Positions 8,365-17,515 of a stretch of 64,000 nt of DNA are shown one piece after another (the stretch's first letter is position 1; each line of letters starts with the position of its first letter). Location: NCBI RefSeq assembly GCF_000332095.2, contig NZ_KI913949.1, forward strand, positions 3,638,776 to 3,702,775, written 5' to 3'. A program made the position numbers and the translations under genes. This stretch comes from Leptolyngbya sp. PCC 6406 (lineage in GTDB: Bacteria; Cyanobacteriota; Cyanobacteriia; Phormidesmidales; Phormidesmidaceae). Below the pieces are notes generated by a model. The model saw only the letters and a list, made by a program, of their open reading frames with translations, did not search any database and was not told the origin of the DNA.

Positions 8365-10203
8365 ATGGTCGCTAACCACCGCACTTGTCTCCGGCGGCGG
8401 ACCCGATTGAGCTGGAGCAGGATGGCCCTTTGGCGCTGGTCTAGCGCCTTAAGGACGGCGACATCCATGGCCATTACGCTTTTGGTCAGTTGTCTGACCG
8501 CATTGATCCTAATGGCAGTGGCAGCTCCGAGGGTAGCCTTAGCCCAGGTTGAGGAGGCTCTCCCGCCCATCCTCAATCTGGAAACGTTAGCTCCACCAGA
8601 GGTGCAGGCCCTCTTCATGGAGACGGATAAAACCGTGGCTCAGGCCCCTGTCTACCTAGATGGTCGTGTCGTGTTTCGGGTGGCGGCCCCAGCCCAAACC
8701 ACGGCCACAGACCCTCACCTCAGTGCCCCAGAACGGGCTCGGGAAATTGAGCGGCGGCTCTACCGTATTGCCCAGGATCGCAGGGCTCCAGAGACGATTG
8801 AGGTGACCCGAGAATTGGATGGTGAGAGCAACCAACCAATCATCTTTGTCAATGGGCAAGTGCTGCTCACAGTCACCTCTCTGGATGCCCAACTGGGGGG
8901 AACCGGTAGCCTCAGATTCCGGGCGCTGGAACTGTCTCAGGCGGTAGAGCGGGCCTTGGTACGCTACTACCTAGAACGCCAAAGGAGCTTTCTCTGGGAA
9001 CAAACCCGCTGGGGAATAGCCGCTCTGTTGGGCGTGATCTTGGGGAGTTTTGCGATCGCACGTAGTCGAGAGAGTCTGCGTCACCGTCAGCATCGCCGTC
9101 GAGAGAGACGCGAGACCCCCACCCTAGAGCCCACCATGGCCCTACGCCAGACCCTCATTAGTCATCGAGAAGAGCGCATATATCAGCTTCAGCACCTCTG
9201 CTTACAACTCGTGCAGGTGGCGTTGTGGTTGGGACTAGGCTTTTTCCTGGTCGGTCTCTATCCCTATAGCCGCTGGCTACAACCCTTAATCATGACCGCG
9301 ATGCGGTTACCCTTACGATTTTTGTTGATCCTGGCCATTGCCTATGGCCTAATCCGTCTGAGTGAAGATTGGTTAGAACGCCTCTTTCTCGCCATGCAGG
9401 AGCAGGCAAATCAACCCCAAGAGCGATGGTCTTCCAGATCGGGGCTGAGGCCGTCCCAGCGTTTGGCCCTGCGACTATCCACCTTTTCCGGGGTGATCAA
9501 GGGCACAGTGGCAGTGACCATCGGCCTGAGCGCATTGCTAGTGATGCTAACTCAACTGGGGGTACAGATCGGGCCACTAATTGCCGGGGCTGGGATCTTG
9601 GGCATTGCCCTATCCCTAGCTTCCCAAAACCTGATCAAAGATTTAATTAATGGCTTTCTGATTCTGTTAGAGGACCAGTACGGAGTAGGGGATGTGATCA
9701 TCGCGGCAGGGGTAGCGGGTTTTGTAGAAACCATGAACCTCCGCATTACCCAGCTTCGCAATGAGGAGGGACGGCTGATCACAGTGCCCAATGGCCAAAT
9801 TGATGTGGTGCAAAATCTGTCTAAGGAATGGTCACGGGTAGACCTGCTGATTCCCGTAGGACTGACGGCGGACCTAGATGTTGCCCTCGCCCTAGTGAAC
9901 CAAGTCGCCCTAGATATGAGTCAGGATGGAGTTTGGGGATCTTTGATTTTGGAACCACCGCTGTTGCTGGGGGTAGAGAAGCTAGACCACACCGGAGCAA
10001 CCCTGCGCCTCTGGATTAAAACTCAACCCCTGAAACAATGGGATGTAGCTCGGGAATATCGTCGTCGTCTCAAGCTAGCCTTTGAGCAGGCCCAGATTCC
10101 CATTGGGGTGCCGCAACAGCGTATTTTTGTGGTGAATGATGGAAACTCCATCTCCGATTCATTCCCAATGATGGCTCTAGGCCATCCCAATGGAGATCAA
10201 TAG
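8365..10203 (+). CDS. MscS-family small-conductance mechanosensitive channel
   Basis: A 612-residue MscS-type channel. A hydrophobic segment (about 32-56, ending at VALAQ) looks like a signal peptide or first helix; a soluble region of about 150 residues follows, then several membrane helices. The pore and beta domains are canonical: LIAGAGILGIALSLASQNLIKD (Gly/Ala-rich TM3), FLILLEDQYGVGDVI, then the beta domain with ITQLRNEEGRLITVPNGQI and the C-terminal alpha/beta domain. It releases osmolytes on hypo-osmotic shock; the extra N-terminal domain resembles the long cyanobacterial and plant MscS paralogues. The true start could be slightly downstream, since the first 30 residues are Arg-rich. 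Confidence 0.92.
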   Translation: MVANHRTCLRRRTRLSWSRMALWRWSSALRTATSMAITLLVSCLTALILMAVAAPRVALAQVEEALPPILNLETLAPPEVQALFMETDKTVAQAPVYLDGRVVFRVAAPAQTTATDPHLSAPERAREIERRLYRIAQDRRAPETIEVTRELDGESNQPIIFVNGQVLLTVTSLDAQLGGTGSLRFRALELSQAVERALVRYYLERQRSFLWEQTRWGIAALLGVILGSFAIARSRESLRHRQHRRRERRETPTLEPTMALRQTLISHREERIYQLQHLCLQLVQVALWLGLGFFLVGLYPYSRWLQPLIMTAMRLPLRFLLILAIAYGLIRLSEDWLERLFLAMQEQANQPQERWSSRSGLRPSQRLALRLSTFSGVIKGTVAVTIGLSALLVMLTQLGVQIGPLIAGAGILGIALSLASQNLIKDLINGFLILLEDQYGVGDVIIAAGVAGFVETMNLRITQLRNEEGRLITVPNGQIDVVQNLSKEWSRVDLLIPVGLTADLDVALALVNQVALDMSQDGVWGSLILEPPLLLGVEKLDHTGATLRLWIKTQPLKQWDVAREYRRRLKLAFEQAQIPIGVPQQRIFVVNDGNSISDSFPMMALGHPNGDQ

Positions 10204-10394
10204 CGGCGGTTTCCAACCGCCACTCCCCCACTCCCCACTCCCCAATCCGGGTCACCCGGCGACAACAGGGCGGGTTTTGAGCCTCCCATCCCGGATTCCC
10301 CATTAGATCCAAGCCAAACCTGCCCCTACAGGATTTACCCCAATACCCCATCACTCCCCCACTCCCCCACTCCCCCACCCCCCCAGTACCGACG
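10204..10394. repeat. C-rich low-complexity spacer with a dispersed repeat
   Basis: Contains CACTCCCC/ACTCCCCC runs and a GGGTCACCCGGCGACAACAG segment. The latter resembles a repeat found twice at 21411-21520 and again, inverted, at the broken end of the CNNM gene (about 62764-62790). No coding potential seen. Confidence 0.7.
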
Positions 10395-11327
10395 ATGATC
10401 ATCTCTCCCGGTAGCGTCCTTTCTGCAACCCCAGCCCTGGGCCAAGAGCGCACGGGCTATTGGCGGGGCTGGCCTGTGCGCTATCGGGTACTGCTGCCAA
10501 CGGAGCCAGCAGCACGGCAACGGCCTCCAGTGTTAATGTTGCACGGCTTTGGAGCTAGCCTGGACCAATGGCGAGACAACTTTGTCGCCTTAGCTCAGCA
10601 CCAGCCCCTCTATGCCCTTGATCTGCTGGGGTTTGGTGGCTCCGCTAAGGCAGCCACCCGATTTAACATTGACCTCTGGGTAGCCCAGGTCCATGACTTC
10701 TGGACCCGGTGGCTGGGACAGCGACCCATGATTGTAGTCGGCCATTCCCTAGGAGCCCTGGTGGCATTGTCGATGACGGTTGCCCACCCCAAAGCGGTGG
10801 AACGGTTGGTGCTCCTAACCCTGCCAGCGGCCCGAGAGGAACTGTTACCAGGTTGGGCCGACACCCTGTCGCGACCATTAGAGCGCTGGTTCTCTACGCC
10901 GCTGCTAATTCGCCCCCTATTCTATTGGGTGCGTCGTCCCGGCATTATCAGGGCCGCCCTGCGGGGCATTTATCAAGTGCCGCAGCGGGTAGATGCCGAT
11001 CTGGTGGAGCAGTTTGTTGCGCCAACCCGCGATCGCGGTGCCGCCCGGACGCTCTGTTATTTAGTGCGATCGCGCACAGAGCCCCAATTTACTCCCGCCA
11101 CCAAAGACTTAGTCCATCAACTGACCCAGCCCACCCTACTCCTATGGGGCGAGGCCGATCGGGTGATTCCCCTCACCTGGGGACAGGAGTTAGTTAAGTT
11201 GAGCGATCGCCTGTCCCTGGTGGTAATTCCCAAGGCAGGCCACTGTCTCTACGATGAATACCCCAACCCGATTAACCAGCAAATTCTGTCCTGGCTCCAG
11301 TTGCCAGACTCCCCGCCACCGCCCTAG
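10395..11327 (+). CDS. alpha/beta-fold hydrolase
   Basis: A 310-residue alpha/beta hydrolase, with VLMLHGFGASLDQWRDN (oxyanion HGFG), the nucleophile elbow VVGHSLGALVAL (Ser about 117), the acid around WGEADRVIPL and the catalytic histidine in AGHCLYDEYP. This is the epoxide-hydrolase/haloperoxidase-like group found in many cyanobacteria; substrate unknown. The stop codon TAG is the end of a CTAG tetranucleotide that begins a miniature element (see 11324-11496). The N-terminus is uncertain: the first 20 residues come out of a C-rich repeat. Confidence 0.88.
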   Translation: MIISPGSVLSATPALGQERTGYWRGWPVRYRVLLPTEPAARQRPPVLMLHGFGASLDQWRDNFVALAQHQPLYALDLLGFGGSAKAATRFNIDLWVAQVHDFWTRWLGQRPMIVVGHSLGALVALSMTVAHPKAVERLVLLTLPAAREELLPGWADTLSRPLERWFSTPLLIRPLFYWVRRPGIIRAALRGIYQVPQRVDADLVEQFVAPTRDRGAARTLCYLVRSRTEPQFTPATKDLVHQLTQPTLLLWGEADRVIPLTWGQELVKLSDRLSLVVIPKAGHCLYDEYPNPINQQILSWLQLPDSPPPP

Positions 11328-11496
11328 TAATGCTTGGCGGAAATAGGCTTACGATTCTGCCGCACCAGCCCAATATTTTCTGGTCCCCTCGCCCCCTGGG
11401 AGAGGGCTAGGGCTTCGGCGTGAGATCAGCCGAACGGTGAGGGGCCGAGGTGTGCCACGATGGAACGGTCAGAGTATTTACGCCGCACCGCCCTAG
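11324..11496. mobile_element. CTAG-bounded miniature element (MITE-like), copy 1
   Basis: Bounded by CTAG at 11324-11327 and 11493-11496. The left CTAG contains the TAG stop of the hydrolase; the right one contains, on the other strand, the TAG stop of the ParA gene. The interior (GGTCCCCTCGCCCCCTGGGA ... GAGGGCTAGGG ... GTGAGGGGCCGAGG ... CACGATGGAACGGTCAGAG) matches the copies at 24144-24307 and 35051-35195. Ends carry imperfect inverted repeats of the form CTAG..n..GGCGGAAAT / ATTTACGCCG..n..CTAG. No protein is encoded. Confidence 0.75.
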
Positions 11497-12281
11497 GCCA
11501 TGAGTATTTCCGCCACCTTGCCAAAGATATGGCTAAGGGGGTGGTCGGGAAACCGAAGACAAAAAATATCACTGCTCCCGAGCTGGATCATTTCCTCCGT
11601 CAAAGGCAGAATCGCCGCCACCGGGGCTCCATAGGTGCTTTCGACTTCCGCTTTCAGAGCATCAAAATCAAAGGAGGAGAGGGCCTTATTCACCATGATT
11701 AGCATCTTAGGCACCTCCAATCGGCGAGCAATATCCACCGTGACGGCAGTGCCCTGAAAATCTTGGCGATCGGGCCGCATAATCAACAACAGCACGTCGG
11801 AGATAGTTATAGAGAGCAGCGTCTCTTCATTGAGACCAGGATGGGTATCAATAAACAGATAGTCCAGGTCAAGGCGGTGGATGAGTTCCTGAAAGCCGTC
11901 GTTGAGGAGGCCCACATCGTAGCCTTCCCGCAGAACTCGGGCAATTTCCCCGGCCCGCAGGCTAGAGGGAATTAGGTAAATGGCACTTCGATGGCCCATT
12001 TGGGCCGGTCTCTGACCATCGCTGCCCACACCATGGAGCACAGAGGTGACATCATAGGCCGCTTCTTCAACAGAGCAGCGTCCCCACAAATAGTCATTTA
12101 GCGATAGCGCCATTTTGCTTTCATCAAAGCCAAACAGCACGTGAATCCCCGGAGATTGAATATCCGTATCCACAATGCCAACCCGATGGCCATGGCGCGC
12201 CACCGTAGCCGCCAAATTTGCAGTCGTATTCGACTTGCCAGTACCGCCCCTAAAGGAGTGAACAGACACGACTTTTACCAT
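11493..12281 (-). CDS. ParA/MinD-family ATPase
   Basis: A 262-residue ParA/MinD-type ATPase: deviant Walker A SFRGGTGKSNTTANLA (about residues 9-24) with the catalytic Lys-Ser present, VDTDIQSPG (Walker A' aspartates) and YLFIDTHPGLNEET (Walker B). The signature lysine before GG is replaced by arginine (RGG instead of KGG), so membrane or partner-dependent dimerisation may differ from MinD. No C-terminal amphipathic MinD helix is obvious (ends FGKVAEILMA). It follows a second, degenerate ParA-like gene on the same strand (150-bp gap), and an HD-GYP regulator lies upstream of both. It is likely part of a small positioning or signalling module; the cargo is unknown. Confidence 0.87.
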   Translation of the reverse strand: MVKVVSVHSFRGGTGKSNTTANLAATVARHGHRVGIVDTDIQSPGIHVLFGFDESKMALSLNDYLWGRCSVEEAAYDVTSVLHGVGSDGQRPAQMGHRSAIYLIPSSLRAGEIARVLREGYDVGLLNDGFQELIHRLDLDYLFIDTHPGLNEETLLSITISDVLLLIMRPDRQDFQGTAVTVDIARRLEVPKMLIMVNKALSSFDFDALKAEVESTYGAPVAAILPLTEEMIQLGSSDIFCLRFPDHPLSHIFGKVAEILMA

Positions 12282-12430
12282 GGCTCACCTGCTGTTCTCT
12301 CTGACGTGACGATGACTAAATGGAAGGAACTTGGCCGCTGTGGGAAGCAATGGGAGGGGAACTGCCTTAGTTTTACCACGATGCTTCAACTTCCCTCGGG
12401 GGTCTTGGATGGATTGGGCACTTTCATAAT

Positions 12431-13495
12431 TCAGAGAGAATCGCGATCGGGCAAAGGACTTTGGTAATAAACCGTACCCTGAACATTGTCCTGGAAGAGC
12501 CATCCCCGATCAATGAGCTCCTGCAGAGCCACCGACACCGCATGGGGATCTCCCTCCACCTGGGCCAACACCTCAGCCGGAGGCAAAGCACCCCGACGAA
12601 TGACCGCCATCAGCACCTGCCGTTGCAGGGGAGACAGATCCAGAATGCCAAAAAACGGTTTACCCTGGGATTTCCCAAAGGGTTTAGCCAGAATTCTGGC
12701 TAAACCCGATGCCGACGATGGCGGCGTCACCGCCTGGGCGAGGGTTGCCATGGCCTGAGTGAGGGGATGATCGGGGTAATGGAGGCAAAAGATGCCGCCG
12801 CTGGCCAATTGCACCATCTGCTCACTCAGAGGGAGAATAACCCCAACGGGCAGATTGTAGGTACTCTCAACCTTTTGCTTCACCTCATCCTCCACCAAAT
12901 CAGGTAAGACCTGGCTAGGCACAAGCCAAATATCACGATCACCTAACTTCTTAAGCACCTCTAGAATGACGGCAGTACGCTGAAAGTCATAGGTGTCAAT
13001 TTGGAGCATCAGCACCACCGTATCCGCTAGGGCTAGGCTCAGAAGACTGTCATCGTCTAGGGTGGGCTGGGTGTCAAAAATCAAACAAGTGAGGTGCAGA
13101 TCCCGTTGTAGTTGAGAGAGTGCTTCACTTGGGGTGCTCACACTGTAATGGTGCTGAAGATCTAGGAGATGGGCACTAATGCCACCAGGCTGGGGTAACG
13201 TCGGCACCATATAAATTCCGGGTTGACGCCGCTGGGGGGCAGTACCATAGTTCAGAGTTTGTGCCTGCATCACCCGAGGCTGGGCCGGATCTAACTGAAG
13301 CCAGGAGTAGGTGCCGGGTACCTGTACCGCTGTTTCGTCTAGACCAAAAAGAACACGAATACCCCCGCCCCGAGGATCGGTATCTAGAAGCCCCACCCGC
13401 TGCCCCTGTTGCATCAATAAAACAGCAAGATTGGCCGCTAGGTGGGAGCATCCAGCGGCATGGCGGCAGGCGTGAAGCGCAATGATACTGGGCAT
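12431..13495 (-). CDS. ParA/MinD-like protein with a degenerate P-loop and a C-terminal winged-helix-like domain
   Basis: A 354-residue paralogue of the downstream ParA gene; the order LLDTDPRGGGIRVLFGLDE, YMVPTLPQPGGI, CLIFDTQPTLDDDSLL, LPLSEQMVQLASGGIFCLHYPDHPLT mirrors it block for block. The Walker A region reads HACRHAAGCSHLAANLAV: both glycines and the catalytic lysine of KGGxGKT are gone (Cys sits at the lysine position), so ATP hydrolysis is unlikely. About 85 extra C-terminal residues (LSPLQRQVLMAVIRRGALPP... ALQELIDRGWLFQD) look like a winged-helix DNA-binding or protein-contact domain. A plausible inference is a catalytically dead partner that forms heterodimers with the active ParA. 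Not a pseudogene: the frame is intact and the other motifs are conserved. Confidence 0.83.
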   Translation of the reverse strand: MPSIIALHACRHAAGCSHLAANLAVLLMQQGQRVGLLDTDPRGGGIRVLFGLDETAVQVPGTYSWLQLDPAQPRVMQAQTLNYGTAPQRRQPGIYMVPTLPQPGGISAHLLDLQHHYSVSTPSEALSQLQRDLHLTCLIFDTQPTLDDDSLLSLALADTVVLMLQIDTYDFQRTAVILEVLKKLGDRDIWLVPSQVLPDLVEDEVKQKVESTYNLPVGVILPLSEQMVQLASGGIFCLHYPDHPLTQAMATLAQAVTPPSSASGLARILAKPFGKSQGKPFFGILDLSPLQRQVLMAVIRRGALPPAEVLAQVEGDPHAVSVALQELIDRGWLFQDNVQGTVYYQSPLPDRDSL

Positions 13496-13688
13496 GGAGG
13501 GTATCAGCAGGGAGCTTGTCCGAAGGGGCTGGACAGAACAAGGGGAGTTAAGGATGGTTTTAGTGTAAACCTAACCTTTCCCTTTCTGTGGGGGATTTGT
13601 TTTCCCGAAGCCTTCACTTGAGGGCGGGGATAACTTGTCACGCCTATTCTTTCGTTAAACCCCTGCATGATTACGATGTGGCATCGAT

Positions 13689-14726
13689 TTACAGGCTGGT
13701 TAAATCTGTCGTTTTCACGAAGGCTTCAAACTGAGCCATGAGTTCCGGATTGCGCCAGCCCTGGCGCACCTCTCCCCACATGATCTCCAATGCTTTGGCG
13801 ATGGAAAAGGCGGGTTTATAGGGACGCTCGTTGGTGAGGGCGTCGTAGATGTCGATGATTTGGAACACCTGGACCAGGAGAGGAATGCTATTGCCGACCA
13901 AGCTATCGGGGTAGCCACTGCCGTCCCAGCGTTCATGGTGATGGCGAATAATGGGCAGGACACCGTGCATGGTGCGGAGGGGACGGCAGATATTTTCCCC
14001 TAGGAAAACATGTTGCTGCATGATGGCCTGCTCGGTGACGGTGAGGGGACCCGTCTTGAGCAAGACTGCGTCGGGAATGCCCACCTTGCCGATGTCATGG
14101 AGGTAACTGGCCCACATCAGGTCTCGGATCTGGGAGGCGGGCAGATCCAGGTATTCGCCGAAGGTGCGGGCCAGTTGGGAGAGGCGTTCGCAGTGGTCCC
14201 CCGTGTGGGGATCGCGACTCTCGACGGTGCGGGCGATGGAAAATAGGGCTTCGCTGGCATGGTCGAGGTCTTCGTTCAGGCGCTTTTGGTGAATTAGCGA
14301 TCGCACTCGAGCGGAAAGTTGAAGTTGGTCAAAGGGCTTGGTGAGAAAATCATCCCCCCCCGCCTCAATGCCCTTGAGACGGGCGCGGCGATCGTCGAGG
14401 GCCGTGACAAAGATGACGGGGATAAGGCGCGTGTTTTCATTGCGCTTGAGTTGGCGGCAAACCTCAAAGCCGTCCATTCCTGGCATACTCACGTCTAGGA
14501 GCACAATGTCGGGGGTTTGGCTGGCGACCCGCTCTAGGGCTTGGTACCCGTCCCCAGCTTCCAGCACAACGTACCCCTCTACCGACAGCAGGGCCACCGC
14601 TGTCATCCGACTGGGAGGATTATCATCCACCACCAAGACTTTGGCAGGGTCGGAACCGGAGTAATTCACGGTGAGATAACGTTGAGCTTGGCTGACCACA
14701 GGCATGGAGACGCGATTCATAAACAC
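13689..14726 (-). CDS. response regulator with HD-GYP output domain (probable c-di-GMP phosphodiesterase)
   Basis: 345 residues. The receiver domain has KVLVVDDNPPSR (acidic pocket), the phospho-acceptor Asp in DIVLLDVSMPG and the switch lysine in FLTKPFD. It is followed by an HD-GYP domain: HTGDHCERLSQLA, ASYLHDIGKVGIPD (HD), HHERWDGSGYPDSL (GYP) and IIDIYDALTNERPY. All metal and GYP residues are present, so linearisation of c-di-GMP is expected. It lies 190 bp upstream of the two ParA-like genes on the same strand; linkage to them may be functional. A downstream ATG (MPVVSQAQ) is an alternative start. Confidence 0.92.
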   Translation of the reverse strand: MFMNRVSMPVVSQAQRYLTVNYSGSDPAKVLVVDDNPPSRMTAVALLSVEGYVVLEAGDGYQALERVASQTPDIVLLDVSMPGMDGFEVCRQLKRNENTRLIPVIFVTALDDRRARLKGIEAGGDDFLTKPFDQLQLSARVRSLIHQKRLNEDLDHASEALFSIARTVESRDPHTGDHCERLSQLARTFGEYLDLPASQIRDLMWASYLHDIGKVGIPDAVLLKTGPLTVTEQAIMQQHVFLGENICRPLRTMHGVLPIIRHHHERWDGSGYPDSLVGNSIPLLVQVFQIIDIYDALTNERPYKPAFSIAKALEIMWGEVRQGWRNPELMAQFEAFVKTTDLTSL

Positions 14727-14870
14727 ACAGCCCTATTCAGCGATCGTCGCTTAGGTTCCGGGTAACCCTTGAGGAGCATTTGAGGGATTGACGGAAAATA
14801 ATGTAGGTTCGACTGGTTTAACTTAGCTTACTTTACTAACCTTAGCGATAAAGGCTATGGCTGGTTAGGG

Positions 14871-17309
14871 GTGATCAATAAAGAGTTTGTGAGGAACAAG
14901 GCTGAACAGGCCATGCTAAAGGCACAATTTCGCTGGCTCCAAACGTCTGCCCCCTCTCCAGATCTCGCTTGGCGGCAAGCGGTGGCGACAGCGGCGGGGG
15001 AACCGGAGCCCCTCCCCGAGACGACAGCCCAACTGCTATGGCAGCGGGGATGGCAGGATCCGCAGGTATTAGGGGGATTTCTCAATCCCGATCGCTATGT
15101 TTCTACCCCGCCCTGGGCCTTTGGTGGGGAGATGGAGTTGGCGATCTCACGGTTGATTCAGGCCCGCGATCGCGCCGAAAAAGTCGCCATCTGGGGGGAC
15201 TTCGACGCCGATGGGCTGACGGCGACAGCGGTGCTGTGGGAGGGACTGGGACAGTTTTTTCCCCAGCACCAAGCGTTGAAATATTTTATCCCCAATCGGT
15301 TTACGGAATCCCATGGCCTCTCCCACCGGGGACTCGATCACCTCGCTGCCTGGGGTTGCAACCTGATCGTCACCTGCGACACAGGGAGCACGGCTCATCG
15401 GGAATTGGACTATGCCCAAGAGCTGGGCATAGAGGTGATTGTCACAGATCACCACACCTTGCCGGAGACCCGCCCCCCGGTGGTGGCCCTCATCAACCCC
15501 CGTCAGTTGCCCCCAGAACATCCCCTAGCGGATCTCTCGGGGGTTGCCGTGGCCTACAAACTCTTAGAGGCTTTGTACGAGCGCCTGCCGGGGGTCGCCC
15601 AGCAGCCCTTGGCAACGCTGCTGGATCTGGTGGCCATTGGCCTAATTGCAGATCTGGTGGCCCTGCGGGGAGACTGTCGCTACCTGGCTCAGGTGGGGCT
15701 GCGGACCCTAGAACGGCAGGCAAAGGAAGGACTGCGCCCCGGTATTAGCAAATTGCTGGAGCTGTGCAAACGCACCGGAGATCGCCCCTCCGATGTTGCC
15801 TTTGGCCTGGGACCTCGTATCAATGCGGTCAGTCGCATCCATGGGGATGCCAGCTTTGGTGTGGAGTTGCTGACGAGTCGAGAACGTCCCCAAGCTGAAG
15901 CCCTGGCCCTAGAGGCAGAGCTGGCTAATACCCGCCGCAAAGATCTCCAGGCCCAAGTCCTGGCGGATGCCACCACTCGGGCCGCCCAACTGGATCTCGC
16001 TACGACCCAGGTCATCGTCCTAGCGGATCCCCAGTGGTCACCAGGGATACTGGGGCTGGTAGCCAGTCAACTGGCCCAGACCTATGGCCGCCCCGCCATT
16101 ATGTTTCAGACTGATTTGCCCATTGGCGATAGCGTTTCCCCAGCGGAGAATAGCCCGGTTGCCGCCCTGCCCATGGCACGGGGATCGGCGCGGTCGGTAA
16201 ATGGTATTGATCTCTATGGGCTGGTGCAGGACCAAGCCCATCTGCTGACTCGATTTGGGGGCCACCCCTTCGCAGCGGGCCTAAGTCTGCCCTTGACCAA
16301 CCTCGATCTATTCATTGAGGGCATTAATCGATCCCTGCGATCGCACCAGGCCAGCGAATCCCTCACCCAAATGCCATCCCTGACGGTTGACCTAGCGGTC
16401 ACCGTTGCCGACCTAGGGCAGGATTTATTCAGGGCTCTAAAGCGACTGGAACCCTACGGTATGGGCAACCCCACGCCGCGACTACTACTACGGAATGTCC
16501 AATTTACAGCGGTGAAGGAGCACGCTATCCGCGATAGTCTTCGACCAGCCGCTGGCCATCGCAACGGAGGCAAACAGCGTTTCTATAAAGTGGAATTCCG
16601 TCTCCAGGACGAGAGTGACACCCACAGCTTCCCCGGCCACTGGTGGGGCCACCGCCGGGACGAGGTACCGGAAACCCCCTGCGATGTTGTAGTGGAGCTG
16701 GATGTAAACTTTTACCGTAAACCGGCCCAATATGAAGTGCGATTGATCGATCTCCAATCCACCGTCCCCGAGACGACCGCCACCGCCGCTACTCCCGGTA
16801 ATTGGATTCTGGATCAGCGCTCAGATCCCCCTCCCCATCCCCTTCCGCCCGCCGTGGCCCACTGCCCTGCCGACTGGTCCGAGTTTCCCCCCTCACCCCA
16901 TCTAGTCCCCCCGCTGACATTGGCCTATCCCTTGCCCGATGCCCCTGCCCCAGAAGCGTTGTGGCAAGACTGGGTGGGCCTCGCCAAATACTTGGCCCGC
17001 ACCGAGACCCCCACCACTCTGACTGCCCTCAGCCAGCGATTAACTCTCAGCCTTAAGACCATCACCGTGGGGCTAGACTGCCTGAAGCAATTGGGTTTTA
17101 CGGTAAATCTTGCGGGGGCAGAAGCTGGGGCAATTAGTGGCTCATTACATATTGGTCGGGCTACCGAAACAGATCCCACTGCGATGACGGAAGACTATTC
17201 CCAGATCGCGTACCGCTTTCTACAAGCGGTACGCGAGGAGCAATTCCGCCGTCGCTATTTCTATCAGGTCTCTCCGGCAGTGGTACAACAGGTCTTGGTT
17301 TCTCGATAA
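14871..17309 (+). CDS. recJ: single-stranded-DNA-specific exonuclease RecJ
   Basis: An 812-residue RecJ, a 5'-3' ssDNA exonuclease for recombination and mismatch repair. DHH-superfamily motifs are intact: VAIWGDFDADGLTATAVL (DxD), VTCDTGSTAHRELDYA, VIVTDHHTLPE (DHH) and, in the DHHA1 part, RFGGHPFAAGLSLP. The OB-like domain follows (YGMGNPTPRLLLRNVQF). The roughly 200-residue C-terminal extension, with a Pro-rich linker and a possible winged helix (LTALSQRLTLSLKTITVGLDCL), is longer than in E. coli and common in cyanobacterial RecJ. The annotated start is GTG; an ATG at 14913 (MLKAQFRWLQ) is an equally good alternative. Confidence 0.93.
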   Translation: MINKEFVRNKAEQAMLKAQFRWLQTSAPSPDLAWRQAVATAAGEPEPLPETTAQLLWQRGWQDPQVLGGFLNPDRYVSTPPWAFGGEMELAISRLIQARDRAEKVAIWGDFDADGLTATAVLWEGLGQFFPQHQALKYFIPNRFTESHGLSHRGLDHLAAWGCNLIVTCDTGSTAHRELDYAQELGIEVIVTDHHTLPETRPPVVALINPRQLPPEHPLADLSGVAVAYKLLEALYERLPGVAQQPLATLLDLVAIGLIADLVALRGDCRYLAQVGLRTLERQAKEGLRPGISKLLELCKRTGDRPSDVAFGLGPRINAVSRIHGDASFGVELLTSRERPQAEALALEAELANTRRKDLQAQVLADATTRAAQLDLATTQVIVLADPQWSPGILGLVASQLAQTYGRPAIMFQTDLPIGDSVSPAENSPVAALPMARGSARSVNGIDLYGLVQDQAHLLTRFGGHPFAAGLSLPLTNLDLFIEGINRSLRSHQASESLTQMPSLTVDLAVTVADLGQDLFRALKRLEPYGMGNPTPRLLLRNVQFTAVKEHAIRDSLRPAAGHRNGGKQRFYKVEFRLQDESDTHSFPGHWWGHRRDEVPETPCDVVVELDVNFYRKPAQYEVRLIDLQSTVPETTATAATPGNWILDQRSDPPPHPLPPAVAHCPADWSEFPPSPHLVPPLTLAYPLPDAPAPEALWQDWVGLAKYLARTETPTTLTALSQRLTLSLKTITVGLDCLKQLGFTVNLAGAEAGAISGSLHIGRATETDPTAMTEDYSQIAYRFLQAVREEQFRRRYFYQVSPAVVQQVLVSR

Positions 17310-17412
17310 TGCAACAGGTCTTAGTTTCTGGATATAGCGACATGCGGTTGGATTGCGTACATCCCTGAGGGCGCACAACCGTCACTAGTATCAACATTAA
17401 GCGCAAAGCTCT

Positions 17413-17437
17413 GGCAGGACTGCAACGTAGTCCTGCC
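17413..17437. terminator. hairpin between convergent recJ and acsF
   Basis: Perfect 9-bp stem GGCAGGACT / AGTCCTGCC with a 7-nt loop, followed by C-rich rather than U-rich sequence. Its place between convergent genes suggests a bidirectional 3'-end structure. The direct repeat GCAAAGCTCT flanks it, so it may instead be part of a small dispersed repeat. Confidence 0.45.
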
Positions 17438-17515
17438 CCCACCCTGCGGGAAGAGCAAAGCTCTACATCCCCCTTGCTTGAATATCAGGGCATCACTCGC
17501 GTGGCTCTGACTTCC

